From Streptomyces exfoliatus (lineage in GTDB: Bacteria > Actinomycetota > Actinomycetes > Streptomycetales > Streptomycetaceae), in assembly GCF_000725545.1 (NCBI RefSeq), contig NZ_JNZP01000010.1, positions 1-64,000 of the forward strand: 64,000 nt of DNA, given 5' to 3'. The stretch's first letter is position 1, and the number at the start of each line of letters is the position of its first letter. Below, piece after piece: positions 1 through 8,061 of the stretch. The position numbers and the translations under genes were made by a program. Under the pieces are notes generated by a model. It ran no database searches and was not told the origin of the DNA. It was given only the letters and a program-made list of their open reading frames with translations.

Positions 1-137
1 GCCCCCGACCGGCCCCCGACCGGCCCCCGCGAATCGAGCGCCTCCCCCGCCCCCCGACCTGCGCCGCGACCGCCCTCCGTGTCCGACGTGTCCCAAAACA
101 CGAGGCGTCCCGGCCCACCCGGCCGTAAGCTCTCGTC

Positions 138-1349
138 ATGCAGGTGATCCAGTCCACGAAGCTCGCCAACGTCTGTTACGAAATCCGGGGTCCGGTGCTC
201 GAAGAGGCGATGCGGCTTGAGGCCGCGGGTCATCGCATCCTCAAGCTCAACACCGGAAACCCGGCCGCCTTCGGCTTCGAGTGCCCGCCCGCCATCCTCG
301 AGGACGTGCTGCGGAACCTCTCCGAGGCGCACGGCTACGGCGACGCGAAGGGGCTGCTCTCGGCCCGCCGCGCGGTGATGAGCCACTACGAGACCAAGGG
401 CATCCCGCTCTCCGTCGAGGACATCTACCTCGGCAACGGCGTCTCGGAACTGATCCAGATGTCGATGCAGGCGCTGCTCGACGACGGCGACGAAGTCCTC
501 GTCCCGGCCCCGGACTATCCGCTGTGGACCGCTTCGGTCTCGCTGGCGGGCGGTACGGCCGTGCACTACCGCTGCGACGAGCAGGCCGACTGGATGCCGG
601 ACCTCGCCGACATCGAGCGGAAGATCACCGACCGCACCAAGGCGATCGTGATCATCAACCCGAACAACCCGACCGGCGCGGTCTACGACGACGAGATGCT
701 CCGCTCCCTGACGGAGATCGCCCGGCGGCACAACCTCGTGGTCTGCTCGGACGAGATCTACGACAAGATCCTCTACGACGGCGCCACGCACACCCCGACC
801 GCCGCCGTCGCCCCCGATCTGCTCTGCCTCACCTTCAACGGGATGAGCAAGAACTACCGGGTGGCGGGCTTCCGCTCGGGCTGGCTCGCGGTCTGCGGCC
901 CGAAGCACCACGCGTCCTCGTACATCGAGGGCCTGACGATCCTCGCCAACATGCGCCTCTGCGCGAACATGCCGGCGCAGCACGCGGTGGCCGCCGCGCT
1001 GCAGGGCCGGCAGTCGATCGAGGACCTGGTGCTGCCGGGCGGGCGGCTCCTGGAGCAGCGGGACACGGCGTACGAGCTGCTGACGCAGATCCCGGGCGTG
1101 ACGTGCGTGAAGCCGAAGGGCGCGCTGTACCTCTTCCCGCGTCTCGACCCGAACGTCTACAAGATCAAGGACGACCGGCAGATGGTCCTGGACCTGCTGC
1201 GGGCCGAGAAGATCATGGTGGTGCACGGGACGGGCTTCAACTGGCGCGAGCCGGACCACTTCCGGATCGTCACGCTGCCGGCGGCGGCGGACCTGGCGGA
1301 CGCGGTGACCAGGATCGGGCGCTTCCTGGACGGCTACAGCCAGCCCTGA
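138..1349 (+). CDS. Pyridoxal-phosphate-dependent aminotransferase (AlaA-like)
   Basis: This 403-residue class I/II aminotransferase most resembles AlaA-type alanine/glutamate-pyruvate transaminases. It should transfer an amino group between alanine (or a similar amino acid) and a 2-oxo acid in the cytosol. Visible family features are the YGDAKG segment, the NPNNPTG loop that contacts the cofactor, the SDEIYDKILYDG aspartate/tyrosine region, and the SKNYRVAGFRSGW segment whose Lys (about residue 238) forms the Schiff base with PLP. A C-terminal Arg in the DHFRIV segment would bind the substrate carboxylate. The length is normal for the family. The ATG start gives a complete N-terminus beginning QVIQSTKLANVCYEIRG, as in this group. 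The exact substrate is inferred from family resemblance only. Confidence 0.9.
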   Translation: MQVIQSTKLANVCYEIRGPVLEEAMRLEAAGHRILKLNTGNPAAFGFECPPAILEDVLRNLSEAHGYGDAKGLLSARRAVMSHYETKGIPLSVEDIYLGNGVSELIQMSMQALLDDGDEVLVPAPDYPLWTASVSLAGGTAVHYRCDEQADWMPDLADIERKITDRTKAIVIINPNNPTGAVYDDEMLRSLTEIARRHNLVVCSDEIYDKILYDGATHTPTAAVAPDLLCLTFNGMSKNYRVAGFRSGWLAVCGPKHHASSYIEGLTILANMRLCANMPAQHAVAAALQGRQSIEDLVLPGGRLLEQRDTAYELLTQIPGVTCVKPKGALYLFPRLDPNVYKIKDDRQMVLDLLRAEKIMVVHGTGFNWREPDHFRIVTLPAAADLADAVTRIGRFLDGYSQP

Positions 1350-1411
1350 GGCCGACTCCCGACCGACCGCACCCGGGCCTCACCCCCGCCCCACTCGGAC
1401 TTCACTCAACT

Positions 1412-1434
1412 TTAGACGGGATCTAAGCTAGGAT
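1412..1434 (+). promoter_or_regulatory. Candidate promoter with embedded inverted repeat
   Basis: A perfect inverted repeat TTAGA-N5-TCTAA (1412-1426) is followed at once by the -10-like hexamer TAGGAT (1429-1434), about 28 bp before the start of the 133-residue gene at 1463. The repeat lies where the spacer between -35 and -10 would be, a typical place for a repressor operator. It stands out because the surrounding DNA is very GC-rich. No regulator can be assigned from sequence alone. Confidence 0.4.
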
Positions 1435-1462
1435 GGCTCCAGAGCACTGAGGAGGCCATCCC

Positions 1463-1864
1463 ATGTACGAACCGATCCGCCCCAAGTCGGTCCACCGGAT
1501 GGCCGACGACGCCCACGACGCGTACCCGCACCGCTCCCGCGAGGAGGAGCTGGACATCCAGCTCGCCGGACACCTGTCCGCCCTGCTCGCCGTCACCGAC
1601 GAACTCGGCGACACCGAGGCCGGCGAGCAGATCGCCCGGCAGGTGGCGCGGTTGCGCGGCACACCGCCCGCGCGCCACGCGGGCCTGAGCGGCTCGCCCT
1701 CGCGAGACCTGCACCGCAAGGCGCACGCCCTCGCGGGCCGCGCCCTGCTCGTCGCCGCCTCCCGGCCCGACACGGCCGCCGCGATCCTCGCCGCCGGGCG
1801 CATGGACGCGCACACCGCGGCACTGGCCGGGGAACCCACCCTGGCCGCGGCCGGCACCCCCTGA
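1463..1864 (+). CDS. Hypothetical protein, 133 residues
   Basis: I do not recognise this small soluble protein. It has no signal peptide or membrane segment. The N-terminal half is polar and rich in Asp/Glu/His; the C-terminal half is Ala-rich and likely helical (ALAGRALLVAASRPDTAAAILAAGRMDAHTAAL). The start ATG is preceded by the purine-rich GAGGAGGC sequence at good spacing, and an apparent promoter with an inverted repeat lies just upstream, so expression as a single gene is likely. A strong hairpin follows the stop codon. Function is unknown. Confidence 0.7.
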   Translation: MYEPIRPKSVHRMADDAHDAYPHRSREEELDIQLAGHLSALLAVTDELGDTEAGEQIARQVARLRGTPPARHAGLSGSPSRDLHRKAHALAGRALLVAASRPDTAAAILAAGRMDAHTAALAGEPTLAAAGTP

Positions 1865-1868
1865 CGGC

Positions 1869-1902
1869 CCCGGTCCGCGCGCCACGAACCGCGCGGACCG
1901 GG
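1869..1902. terminator. Bidirectional hairpin terminator
   Basis: CCCGGTCCGCGC (1869-1880) pairs with GCGCGGACCGGG (1891-1902), and one further G-C pair closes an 8-nt loop. It lies between the convergent genes ending at 1864 (+) and 1917 (-), so it can serve both. There is no U-tract, as is usual for Streptomyces. Confidence 0.7.
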
Positions 1903-1916
1903 CGCCACCCACACCC

Positions 1917-2345
1917 CTACGGACCGACCGCGGCGCCCGTCGTCGGTGCGGTCGACCTGAAGTCCGCCTCGTACACGACACACCGCGGTACGCCCGGCCC
2001 GTACGCCTCGGCACCCGCGACGACCGTCCGACCGGTCGCCCCGACCGCGAGGTCCTCGACGACGCCGACGCCCCGGTCGACGGCCTCCCCCCGCTCGTCC
2101 TGGAACTCGACCGTCACCGTGTAGGTGCCCCGGCGGCCCGCTTCGCTGGTGACCGACAGTTCCGCCACCGGCCGCCCGGACACCCTGTCGACGGCGCAGC
2201 GGGCCACCGTCACGTCCTCCGACGGGAACCGCAGGTTCTCGTGGTTCTCCCCCACGGCGTACACGTACGCGGCGATGCCACCGAGCGGCACCAGCACGAC
2301 GAGCGAGCCCACCACCCACAGCACCACGACCACCCAGCGCGGCAT
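1917..2345 (-). CDS. Membrane-anchored protein with FxLYD-like outer domain
   Basis: This 142-residue protein has one N-terminal transmembrane helix (about residues 5-29, VVVVLWVVGSLVVLVPLGGIAAYVYAV) followed by an extracytoplasmic beta-rich domain. Segments such as VARCAVDRVSGRPVAELSVTSEAGRRGTYTVTVEFQDERGEAV and a C-terminal Cys resemble the FxLYD/DUF4352-type domains common in actinobacterial surface proteins, with two cysteines able to form a disulfide. No enzymatic motif is visible. It is divergent from the operon starting at 2474, but nothing shows a functional link. The domain assignment is inference from pattern. Confidence 0.65.
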   Translation of the reverse strand: MPRWVVVVLWVVGSLVVLVPLGGIAAYVYAVGENHENLRFPSEDVTVARCAVDRVSGRPVAELSVTSEAGRRGTYTVTVEFQDERGEAVDRGVGVVEDLAVGATGRTVVAGAEAYGPGVPRCVVYEADFRSTAPTTGAAVGP

Positions 2346-2473
2346 CGCGCCACCCCCCCTCTTCGGCGGGGTTCACGGTACATCCCCCTCCGGTTCGGTA
2401 CCGGGATCGCTCCTTCACACCCCGTACACCCAACTCCCCCTGGAATGTGGGTTTCCGCGAGCACGCTGCCCGC

Positions 2474-3583
2474 GTGAGACGCATCCTGGGAATCGTCCTC
2501 GCCGTCCTGCTCCTCGGCGGCGTGGCCGCCGTCCTCGTGACGGGCGGCGACAAGGACACGGGCACGGCAACGAAGACCGTGCGAGGAGTCATCGGGTCGG
2601 AGAAGGCGGAGTTCTTCGCCGACCCGCAGGTGGTGAAGGCCCTGGCCGCGAAGGGCTTCACCGTGGGCACCGAGACCTCCGGGTCCTGGGACATGGAGGA
2701 ACTGCCCCTGGAAGGCTACGACTTCGCCTTTCCCTCCTCCAAGGGGCCGGCCGACCAGCTCCGCGCGAAGGCCCAGAAGCAAGGCGCGGACACGGCGACG
2801 ACCGCGCCCCTGCGGCCCTTCTACTCGCCGCTCGTCGTCGTCGCGCACAGCGCCGCCGCCCGGGTCCTCGCCGGGAACGGCCTGGCGACCCTCGGCCCGC
2901 GCGGCACGAGCGGCACCCTGAAGATGGACGCCTACCTCGCGGCGGCCCGCGCCGACCGGACCTGGCAGCAGCTCAAGGGCTCCGCCGGGCACGCCGAGCT
3001 GAGCGGCACCCTCTTCATCACCTCCACCGATCCGCTCGCCTCCAACTCCGGCGCCCTCTACCTCGCCGCCGCGAGCTACGTCGCCGACGGCGGGCGCGTC
3101 GCGAACGACAAGGCCGCCGTCACCCGCACGGCCCCACTGCTCCGCAAGCTCGTCCAGGTGCAGGGCTCCCAGCAGTCCGGCTCGGACGCCCCCTTCCGGG
3201 ACTTCGTCAGCGGCGTCGGCAATCCGCTCGTCCTGGTGTACGAGTCGCAGGTCGCCGCGCAGCTCCTGGCCGGCCGCCCGATGGGGGACCTCGTCGTCCT
3301 CTACCCGGACACCACGGTCAACAGCGACCACACCCTCGTACCGATCACCCCGAACGGCCGGGCGCTCGGCGAACTCCTCTCCACCGACCCGGAGCTGCGC
3401 AAGCTCGTGGTCCGCCACGGCTTCCGGCCGCAGGGCGCGGCGAACGAGTTCACCACCGCGACCGACCGGCACGCCGCCTACCTCAACCAGACGCTGACCG
3501 GAGTCCGCCAGGCGCCCGTGCCCACCGGCAAGGTGCTGCGCGAGATGGCCTCGCGGGCCCGCGACCAGGGGGACACCGCATGA
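2474..3583 (+). CDS. Membrane-anchored periplasmic-binding-like protein of the TelA operon
   Basis: This is the first gene of a four-gene operon. GTG 2474 gives a protein that starts VRRILGIVLAVLLLGGVAAVLV, a typical N-terminal anchor; an in-frame ATG at 2447 would add nine residues and cannot be excluded. The rest (about 340 residues) looks like a type II solute-binding fold, with the segments SPLVVVAHSAAARVL, TSTDPLASNSGALYLAAASY and PLVLVYESQV. The TDPxxSNSG motif recurs in the downstream VWA protein (4815-6413), so both probably contain related ligand-binding domains. The stop codon overlaps the start of the telA-like gene (ATGA), so translation is coupled. No permease or ATPase gene is nearby, so classical import is unlikely. 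Ligand unknown. Confidence 0.7.
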   Translation: MRRILGIVLAVLLLGGVAAVLVTGGDKDTGTATKTVRGVIGSEKAEFFADPQVVKALAAKGFTVGTETSGSWDMEELPLEGYDFAFPSSKGPADQLRAKAQKQGADTATTAPLRPFYSPLVVVAHSAAARVLAGNGLATLGPRGTSGTLKMDAYLAAARADRTWQQLKGSAGHAELSGTLFITSTDPLASNSGALYLAAASYVADGGRVANDKAAVTRTAPLLRKLVQVQGSQQSGSDAPFRDFVSGVGNPLVLVYESQVAAQLLAGRPMGDLVVLYPDTTVNSDHTLVPITPNGRALGELLSTDPELRKLVVRHGFRPQGAANEFTTATDRHAAYLNQTLTGVRQAPVPTGKVLREMASRARDQGDTA

Positions 3584-4818
3584 CCACGCCCCAGGACCCG
3601 AGAAGGACGATGGCCCTGACACCGCCGGAGCACGACACCCCGCTCGTCCTCACCCCGCCCGAGCCCGTTCCCGCGGTCCGCGCGGAACAGGCCTCAGGAC
3701 TGGTGCCGATGGACGAGGCCACCCGTACGGAGATGTCCCGCCGGGCCGTCGAGTACGTGGGCTCGCTGTCCGGCCTCGACCCGCGCTCCCCCGAGTTCGC
3801 GGGCCGCGTCGGCGAGATCGCGGCGCTCGGCGCGGGCGAGATGCGCGCCGCCGCCCAGCAGTCGAACCGCATGCTCGACCGCACGGTCCGCTCGCTCGGC
3901 TCCGGCGGCTCGGGAGGATCCGGCGGCTCCGGCGGCGACGCCCAGTCCCGCGTCGGCTCCTCCCTCGTCGAACTCCGGCGCACCGTCGAGGACCTGGACC
4001 CCCGAGACGCCCCCGGCAAGGGCCTCAAGGGGCTGCTCTCGAAGCTCCCCGGCGGCAACAGGCTGCGCGACCACGTCGCCAAGTACGCCTCCTCGCAGGC
4101 CACCCTGAACCGGATCGTCGGCTCGCTCCGCAGCGGCCAGGACGAACTGCGACGCGACAACGCCGCGTTGCTGACGGAACGGGCCCGGCTGTGGGAGACC
4201 ATGGGCAAGCTCCAGGAGTACGCGGTGCTCACCGACGCCCTCGACGCGGCCGTGGAGGAGCGCGTCGCCCTCGCGTCCGACCCGGTCCAGGCGGACGCGC
4301 TCCGCGCCGACCTCCTCTTCCCCGTCCGGCAGAAGCACCAGGACCTGCTGACCCAGCTCGCCGTCTGCGCCCAGGGATACCTGGCGATGGACGTCGTCCG
4401 GCGGAACAACGACGAGCTGATCAAGGGAGTGGACCGGGCGGCGACGACGACCCTGTCGGCGCTGCGGATCGCGGTGATGCTCGCCTCCGCGCTCGAGAAC
4501 CAGCGGAAGGTCACCGAGCAGGTGAACGTGCTGCGCTCGACGACCGAGGACCTGATCCGCGGCAACGCCGAGATGCTGTCCACGCAGGCCGGCGAGATCC
4601 AGCGGATCGCGGCGGACCCGGCCGTGGGCGCCGAGACGCTCCGTACCGCGTTCCAGCAGATCTACCGGACGCTCGACGCCATCGACACCTACAAGGCACG
4701 GGCGACGGAGTCGATGGCGGCGACCGTCGAGTCCCTGACGGCCGAACTGCAGCAGGCGAGCGCGCACTTGGACCGCAGTCGCCGCACGAGCGCCCTGGAG
4801 GGTGGCACCCCCGCATGA
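3580..4818 (+). CDS. TelA-family toxic-anion-resistance protein
   Basis: This 412-residue protein belongs to the TelA (toxic anion resistance, Pfam TelA) family. After about 110 flexible residues and a Gly/Ser linker (GSGGSGGSGGSGG) it has the long alpha-helical/coiled-coil TelA core, with family-typical segments LPGGNRLRDHVAKYASSQATLNRIVGSLRSGQDELRRDNA, LWETMGKLQEYAVLTDALD and QKHQDLLTQLAVCAQGYLAMDVVRRNNDELIKGVDRA. It has no signal peptide and should be cytosolic. TelA proteins occur in Ter-type stress or tellurite-response modules; their biochemical role is not firmly established. Here it is translationally coupled on both sides (ATGA overlaps) to binding-protein-like and VWA genes, and no terB, terC or terD is present in this window. 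Confidence 0.85.
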   Translation: MTTPQDPRRTMALTPPEHDTPLVLTPPEPVPAVRAEQASGLVPMDEATRTEMSRRAVEYVGSLSGLDPRSPEFAGRVGEIAALGAGEMRAAAQQSNRMLDRTVRSLGSGGSGGSGGSGGDAQSRVGSSLVELRRTVEDLDPRDAPGKGLKGLLSKLPGGNRLRDHVAKYASSQATLNRIVGSLRSGQDELRRDNAALLTERARLWETMGKLQEYAVLTDALDAAVEERVALASDPVQADALRADLLFPVRQKHQDLLTQLAVCAQGYLAMDVVRRNNDELIKGVDRAATTTLSALRIAVMLASALENQRKVTEQVNVLRSTTEDLIRGNAEMLSTQAGEIQRIAADPAVGAETLRTAFQQIYRTLDAIDTYKARATESMAATVESLTAELQQASAHLDRSRRTSALEGGTPA

Positions 4819-6413
4819 GGACCTCCAAGGCCCCCCGCACCCGCCTCCTGAGGCGTACGTTCGCCGCACTCGGCCTCGCCCTGCTCGTGACGGCCACCGG
4901 AAGCTCCTGCGACACCGACCGCACAGGGCCCGACGGCGAGGGCGCGAAGATCGTCCCCGGCGTCCTGCGCGTCCTCGCCTCCTCCGAGCTCACCGACATG
5001 GAGCCCGTCCTCGACACGGCCACGCGGACGACCGGCATCCAGGTCCGCCCCACCTACGTCGGCACCCTCGACGCCGTCGAGCAGATCGCCTCGGGCAGGG
5101 CCGACAAGGAGTACGACGCGGTCTGGCTCTCCTCCAACGACTACCTCCGGCTCGACCCGGACACCGCGCGCCGGATCACCGCCGAGACGCCGATCATGAC
5201 CTCGCCGGTCGCGCTCGGGGTGCGGCCCGCCACCGTCGCCCGGCTCGGCTGGGACCCGGCGAAGGTCACCTGGTCGCAGCTGCACCGGGCCGTCGCCGAC
5301 GGCAGACTCAGCTACGGCATGACGGACCCGAAGCGCTCCAACTCGGGCTTCTCCGCCCTCGTCTCGGTGGCCTCGGGGCTCTCCGGCGCGCAGTCCGCGC
5401 TGACCGGGTCGGACGTCCGCCGGGCCACCCCGAAGCTCAAGGAGTTCTTCACCGGGCAGAAGCTGACCTCGGGCTCCTCCGGCTGGCTGGCCGCCGCGTA
5501 CGGCCGTCGCGACGACGTCGACGCGCTCGTCAACTACGAGTCGGTGCTGCTGTCCTCGTTCCCGTCCGGCGAACTGACCGTGATCCGCCCGACCGACGGC
5601 GTGGTCACCGCCGACTACCCGCTCAGCGTGCTCACCTCCGCCCGCCCCGAGGCGAAGGACGCGGCGCGCCGGCTCACCGAGTACCTCCGCTCCCCCGAGG
5701 TCCAGGAGCGGATCACCGGGGCGACGCTCCGCCGCCCGGTGGTCCCGGGCGTCCGCCCGGCGTCCGCGCTCGCCCGTGACCTGCGGCGCGAGCTGCCGTT
5801 CCCGGGCAGCCGGGCCGTGGCGGACGGGCTGCTCGACGCGTACGACAACACCCTGCGCAGGCCCTCCCGCACGGTCTACGTGCTCGACACCTCGGGTTCC
5901 ATGAGCGGCGAGCGGCTCGAACGGCTCAAGACCGCCCTCGCCGAGCTGACCGGTGACTTCCGGGACCGGGAGGAGGTCACCCTGATGCCCTTCGGATCGG
6001 CGGTGAAGAAGGCCGAGGTCCGTACCCACACGGTCGACCCGGCCTCACCACAGAAGACGCTCGACGCGATCAGGTCCGACGCGGGGAAACTCTCGGCCTC
6101 GGGCGGCACCGCGATCTACTCCAGCGTCCAGGAGGCGTACCGCTTCCTCGGCAGGGCGCCCGGTGACACGTTCACCTCGATCGTCCTCATGACGGACGGG
6201 GAGAACACCGACGGCGACCCGGCCACCGCCTTCGACGCCTTCTACCGCTCGCTGCCCGCCGAGCAGAAGCGCACCCCGGTCTTCCCGATCCTCTTCGGGG
6301 ACTCCGACCGTGGCGAGCTCGACCACATCGCGGGCCTGACCGGCGGGCAGCTCTTCGACGCCACCAAGGGGTCCCTCGACGGCGCCTTCGAGGAGATCCG
6401 TGGCTACCAGTAA
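4815..6413 (+). CDS. Binding-protein/von Willebrand factor A fusion, probable lipoprotein
   Basis: This 532-residue exported protein has an N-terminal signal (LGLALLVTATGSSC) ending in a lipobox-like Cys at about residue 32. A type II solute-binding-like domain follows (about 45-330), with IQVRPTYVGTLDAVEQI, YDAVWLSSNDYL and MTDPKRSNSGFSALVSVASG; the last shares TDPxxSNSG with the first protein of the operon. The C-terminal half is a von Willebrand A domain with an intact metal-ion-dependent adhesion motif, DTSGSMSG, then the SGGTAIYSS threonine and MTDGENTDGD. The domain should bind a divalent cation and a protein partner outside the membrane. ATG 4815 overlaps the telA-like stop. The lipobox is not ideal, so a plain membrane anchor is possible. 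Confidence 0.8.
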   Translation: MRTSKAPRTRLLRRTFAALGLALLVTATGSSCDTDRTGPDGEGAKIVPGVLRVLASSELTDMEPVLDTATRTTGIQVRPTYVGTLDAVEQIASGRADKEYDAVWLSSNDYLRLDPDTARRITAETPIMTSPVALGVRPATVARLGWDPAKVTWSQLHRAVADGRLSYGMTDPKRSNSGFSALVSVASGLSGAQSALTGSDVRRATPKLKEFFTGQKLTSGSSGWLAAAYGRRDDVDALVNYESVLLSSFPSGELTVIRPTDGVVTADYPLSVLTSARPEAKDAARRLTEYLRSPEVQERITGATLRRPVVPGVRPASALARDLRRELPFPGSRAVADGLLDAYDNTLRRPSRTVYVLDTSGSMSGERLERLKTALAELTGDFRDREEVTLMPFGSAVKKAEVRTHTVDPASPQKTLDAIRSDAGKLSASGGTAIYSSVQEAYRFLGRAPGDTFTSIVLMTDGENTDGDPATAFDAFYRSLPAEQKRTPVFPILFGDSDRGELDHIAGLTGGQLFDATKGSLDGAFEEIRGYQ

Positions 6414-6990
6414 CCCGCTGCTGCGGTACGCCGAGTCCCGCAAGAACCTCGTCGGGAGCGCCTGCGGCCTGGCCGGTGTGGGCATCACCCTCACCGGCGC
6501 GGCGGGCGCCCTCTGGCCCCTGGTGGTCGCGGGCCTGTACGGGGCGGGGGCGCTGCTCGCCCCGCCGGAGCGCCCGGACACTCCGCACTTCCCGAGCGCC
6601 GACGAGCAACTGGGCGCCCTGCGGGTCGACTTCGCCAAGCTCCGCGCGTACCTGGCCGAGGTGGAGCTGCCCCCCGCCCCGCGCGAGCGCCTCACGGCAC
6701 TCGGCACCCTGGTGGAGGCCCTCCTCGAACCGGGCTGGGTGAGCGACCCGGAGCACCTCCACGTGCTGGCCCGCGCGGTCCGCCTGGACATCCCTGAGGC
6801 CGTCGACACGTTCGTACGGACACGGTGGTGGTCACGGTTCACCGCGGGCGCCGAGGCGCCGGAGAGCCACCTCGAACGGCAGCTGGCCGCGCTCCACGAG
6901 GAGGCGACGTCGATCGCCGCCGCCCTCCAGGAGGCGGAGGCGATCCGTCAGCACATCCACACGGAGTACGTGGAGGGCCGCGGCGACTGA
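6400..6990 (+). CDS. Small membrane protein, last gene of TelA operon
   Basis: This 196-residue protein starts at GTG 6400 and overlaps the VWA gene by 14 bp. Two hydrophobic segments (about 17-38 and 40-52) form a probable hairpin in the membrane. They are followed by a soluble region of about 140 residues that ends in a helical, coiled-coil-like stretch (ESHLERQLAALHEEATSIAAALQEAEAIRQHIHTEY). I do not recognise a named domain. Its place at the end of the coupled operon suggests it anchors or partners TelA or the VWA protein, but that is inference. Confidence 0.7.
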   Translation: MATSNPLLRYAESRKNLVGSACGLAGVGITLTGAAGALWPLVVAGLYGAGALLAPPERPDTPHFPSADEQLGALRVDFAKLRAYLAEVELPPAPRERLTALGTLVEALLEPGWVSDPEHLHVLARAVRLDIPEAVDTFVRTRWWSRFTAGAEAPESHLERQLAALHEEATSIAAALQEAEAIRQHIHTEYVEGRGD

Positions 6991-7007
6991 TCGACTACGT
7001 TCCGTAC

Positions 7008-7928
7008 ATGACGTTCTCCGATCGCCCCGCCTCCCGCCGCACCGTCCTGACCGGCCTGGCCGCCGCCACCGTCGCCGCCCCGTTCTTCGGCCAACTCGCG
7101 GCCTCGGCACCGGCCTACGCCGGCACCGAGAACGACCTCTACGACAACAACACCGACCTCTACACCAGCACGGAGAACCCGGTCACGGAGGGCACGGACT
7201 ACGGCCGCCGGTACAGGCGCCACGAGCAGCTCGACAGATACCTGAGCAAGCCGTCCGCACCGCCGAAGACGGCGATCATGGCCATCCACGGCGGCCAGAT
7301 CGAGCGCGGCACCTCCGAACTCTGCCTGGCGATAGCGGGTTACGACCCGGCGGACGTGGAGAAGCCGCTCGTCACCCAGGGCTTCCACGACTACTGGATG
7401 TTCGAGGGCATGCGCTCGGTCGACAACAGGGAGCTGCACGTCAGTTCGGTGAACTGCGACGACCACGTGGCCCGGGGCATCGCCGCGAGCCACCTCAACG
7501 TGCTGAGCCTGCACGGCTGCCAGTACAGCCAGCTGGCCATGCCGGAGAAGATGATCTGGCCCTCGGTCTCCGACCCCAAGCTCGTCGTCGTCGGCGGTCT
7601 GAACACGGTCTTCCGCGCGGCCCTCGTGACGGAGCTGAACCAGGCCGGCTTCCCGGCGGTCGACGCCTTCGCCCCCGAGTACGCGGAGAACCTCAGGAAC
7701 TACGCCGGAGGCATCACGACCAACATCTGCAACCGGACGGCGACCGGCACCGGCGCCCAGCTGGAGATCACCGAGGACATGCGCAGGTCCCTCTTCGGCC
7801 CCCAGGTGACGGACTTCGACTGGAAGAGCGGCCGGCTCGAGACCTGGGACAACGCGCGCTTCCGCGGCTTCACGGACGCCTGCCGCCGCGCCATAGCCAC
7901 CGTCGAGGCCGGCCAGGTCATCCTCTGA
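7008..7928 (+). CDS. Tat-exported poly-gamma-glutamate hydrolase family protein
   Basis: This 306-residue protein resembles the DUF867/PghP-like poly-gamma-glutamate hydrolase family, whose phage members degrade gamma-linked polyglutamate. The N-terminus carries a twin-arginine-like signal (SRRTVLTGLAAATVAAPFFGQLAASAPAYA), so it is probably folded before export. Family-like features are the AIMAIHGGQIERGTSELCLAIAG segment with a His/Glu pair suited to zinc binding, the ASHLNVLSLHGC region and the FPAVDAF block. ATG 7008 lies 18 bp after the TelA operon. A GC-rich hairpin follows the gene. Actual substrate unknown; a role in envelope or extracellular polymer turnover is inferred. Confidence 0.75.
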   Translation: MTFSDRPASRRTVLTGLAAATVAAPFFGQLAASAPAYAGTENDLYDNNTDLYTSTENPVTEGTDYGRRYRRHEQLDRYLSKPSAPPKTAIMAIHGGQIERGTSELCLAIAGYDPADVEKPLVTQGFHDYWMFEGMRSVDNRELHVSSVNCDDHVARGIAASHLNVLSLHGCQYSQLAMPEKMIWPSVSDPKLVVVGGLNTVFRAALVTELNQAGFPAVDAFAPEYAENLRNYAGGITTNICNRTATGTGAQLEITEDMRRSLFGPQVTDFDWKSGRLETWDNARFRGFTDACRRAIATVEAGQVIL

Positions 7929-7947
7929 CCCCGGACGCGGACATGCG

Positions 7948-7983
7948 CCGGCCCCCGGAGCCTGAGGGGGCGCCGGGGGCCGG
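7948..7983. terminator. Bidirectional hairpin terminator
   Basis: CCGGCCCCCGG (7948-7958) pairs with CCGGGGGCCGG (7973-7983) around a 14-nt loop. It sits between the convergent polyglutamate-hydrolase-like gene and pckG. Confidence 0.7.
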
Positions 7984-8061
7984 TTGCGTCGTGGTGGGCC
8001 GTCGTGACCCCACTGGTCAGGGCGGTGTTTCGGGGCAACCCACCACGAGTCTTCGAGGGGA

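Noticed and set aside
1..30. Tandem GCCCCCGACCG at the left edge
   Set aside because: Only two complete copies are visible and the window edge cuts the context. It is not enough for a repeat call.
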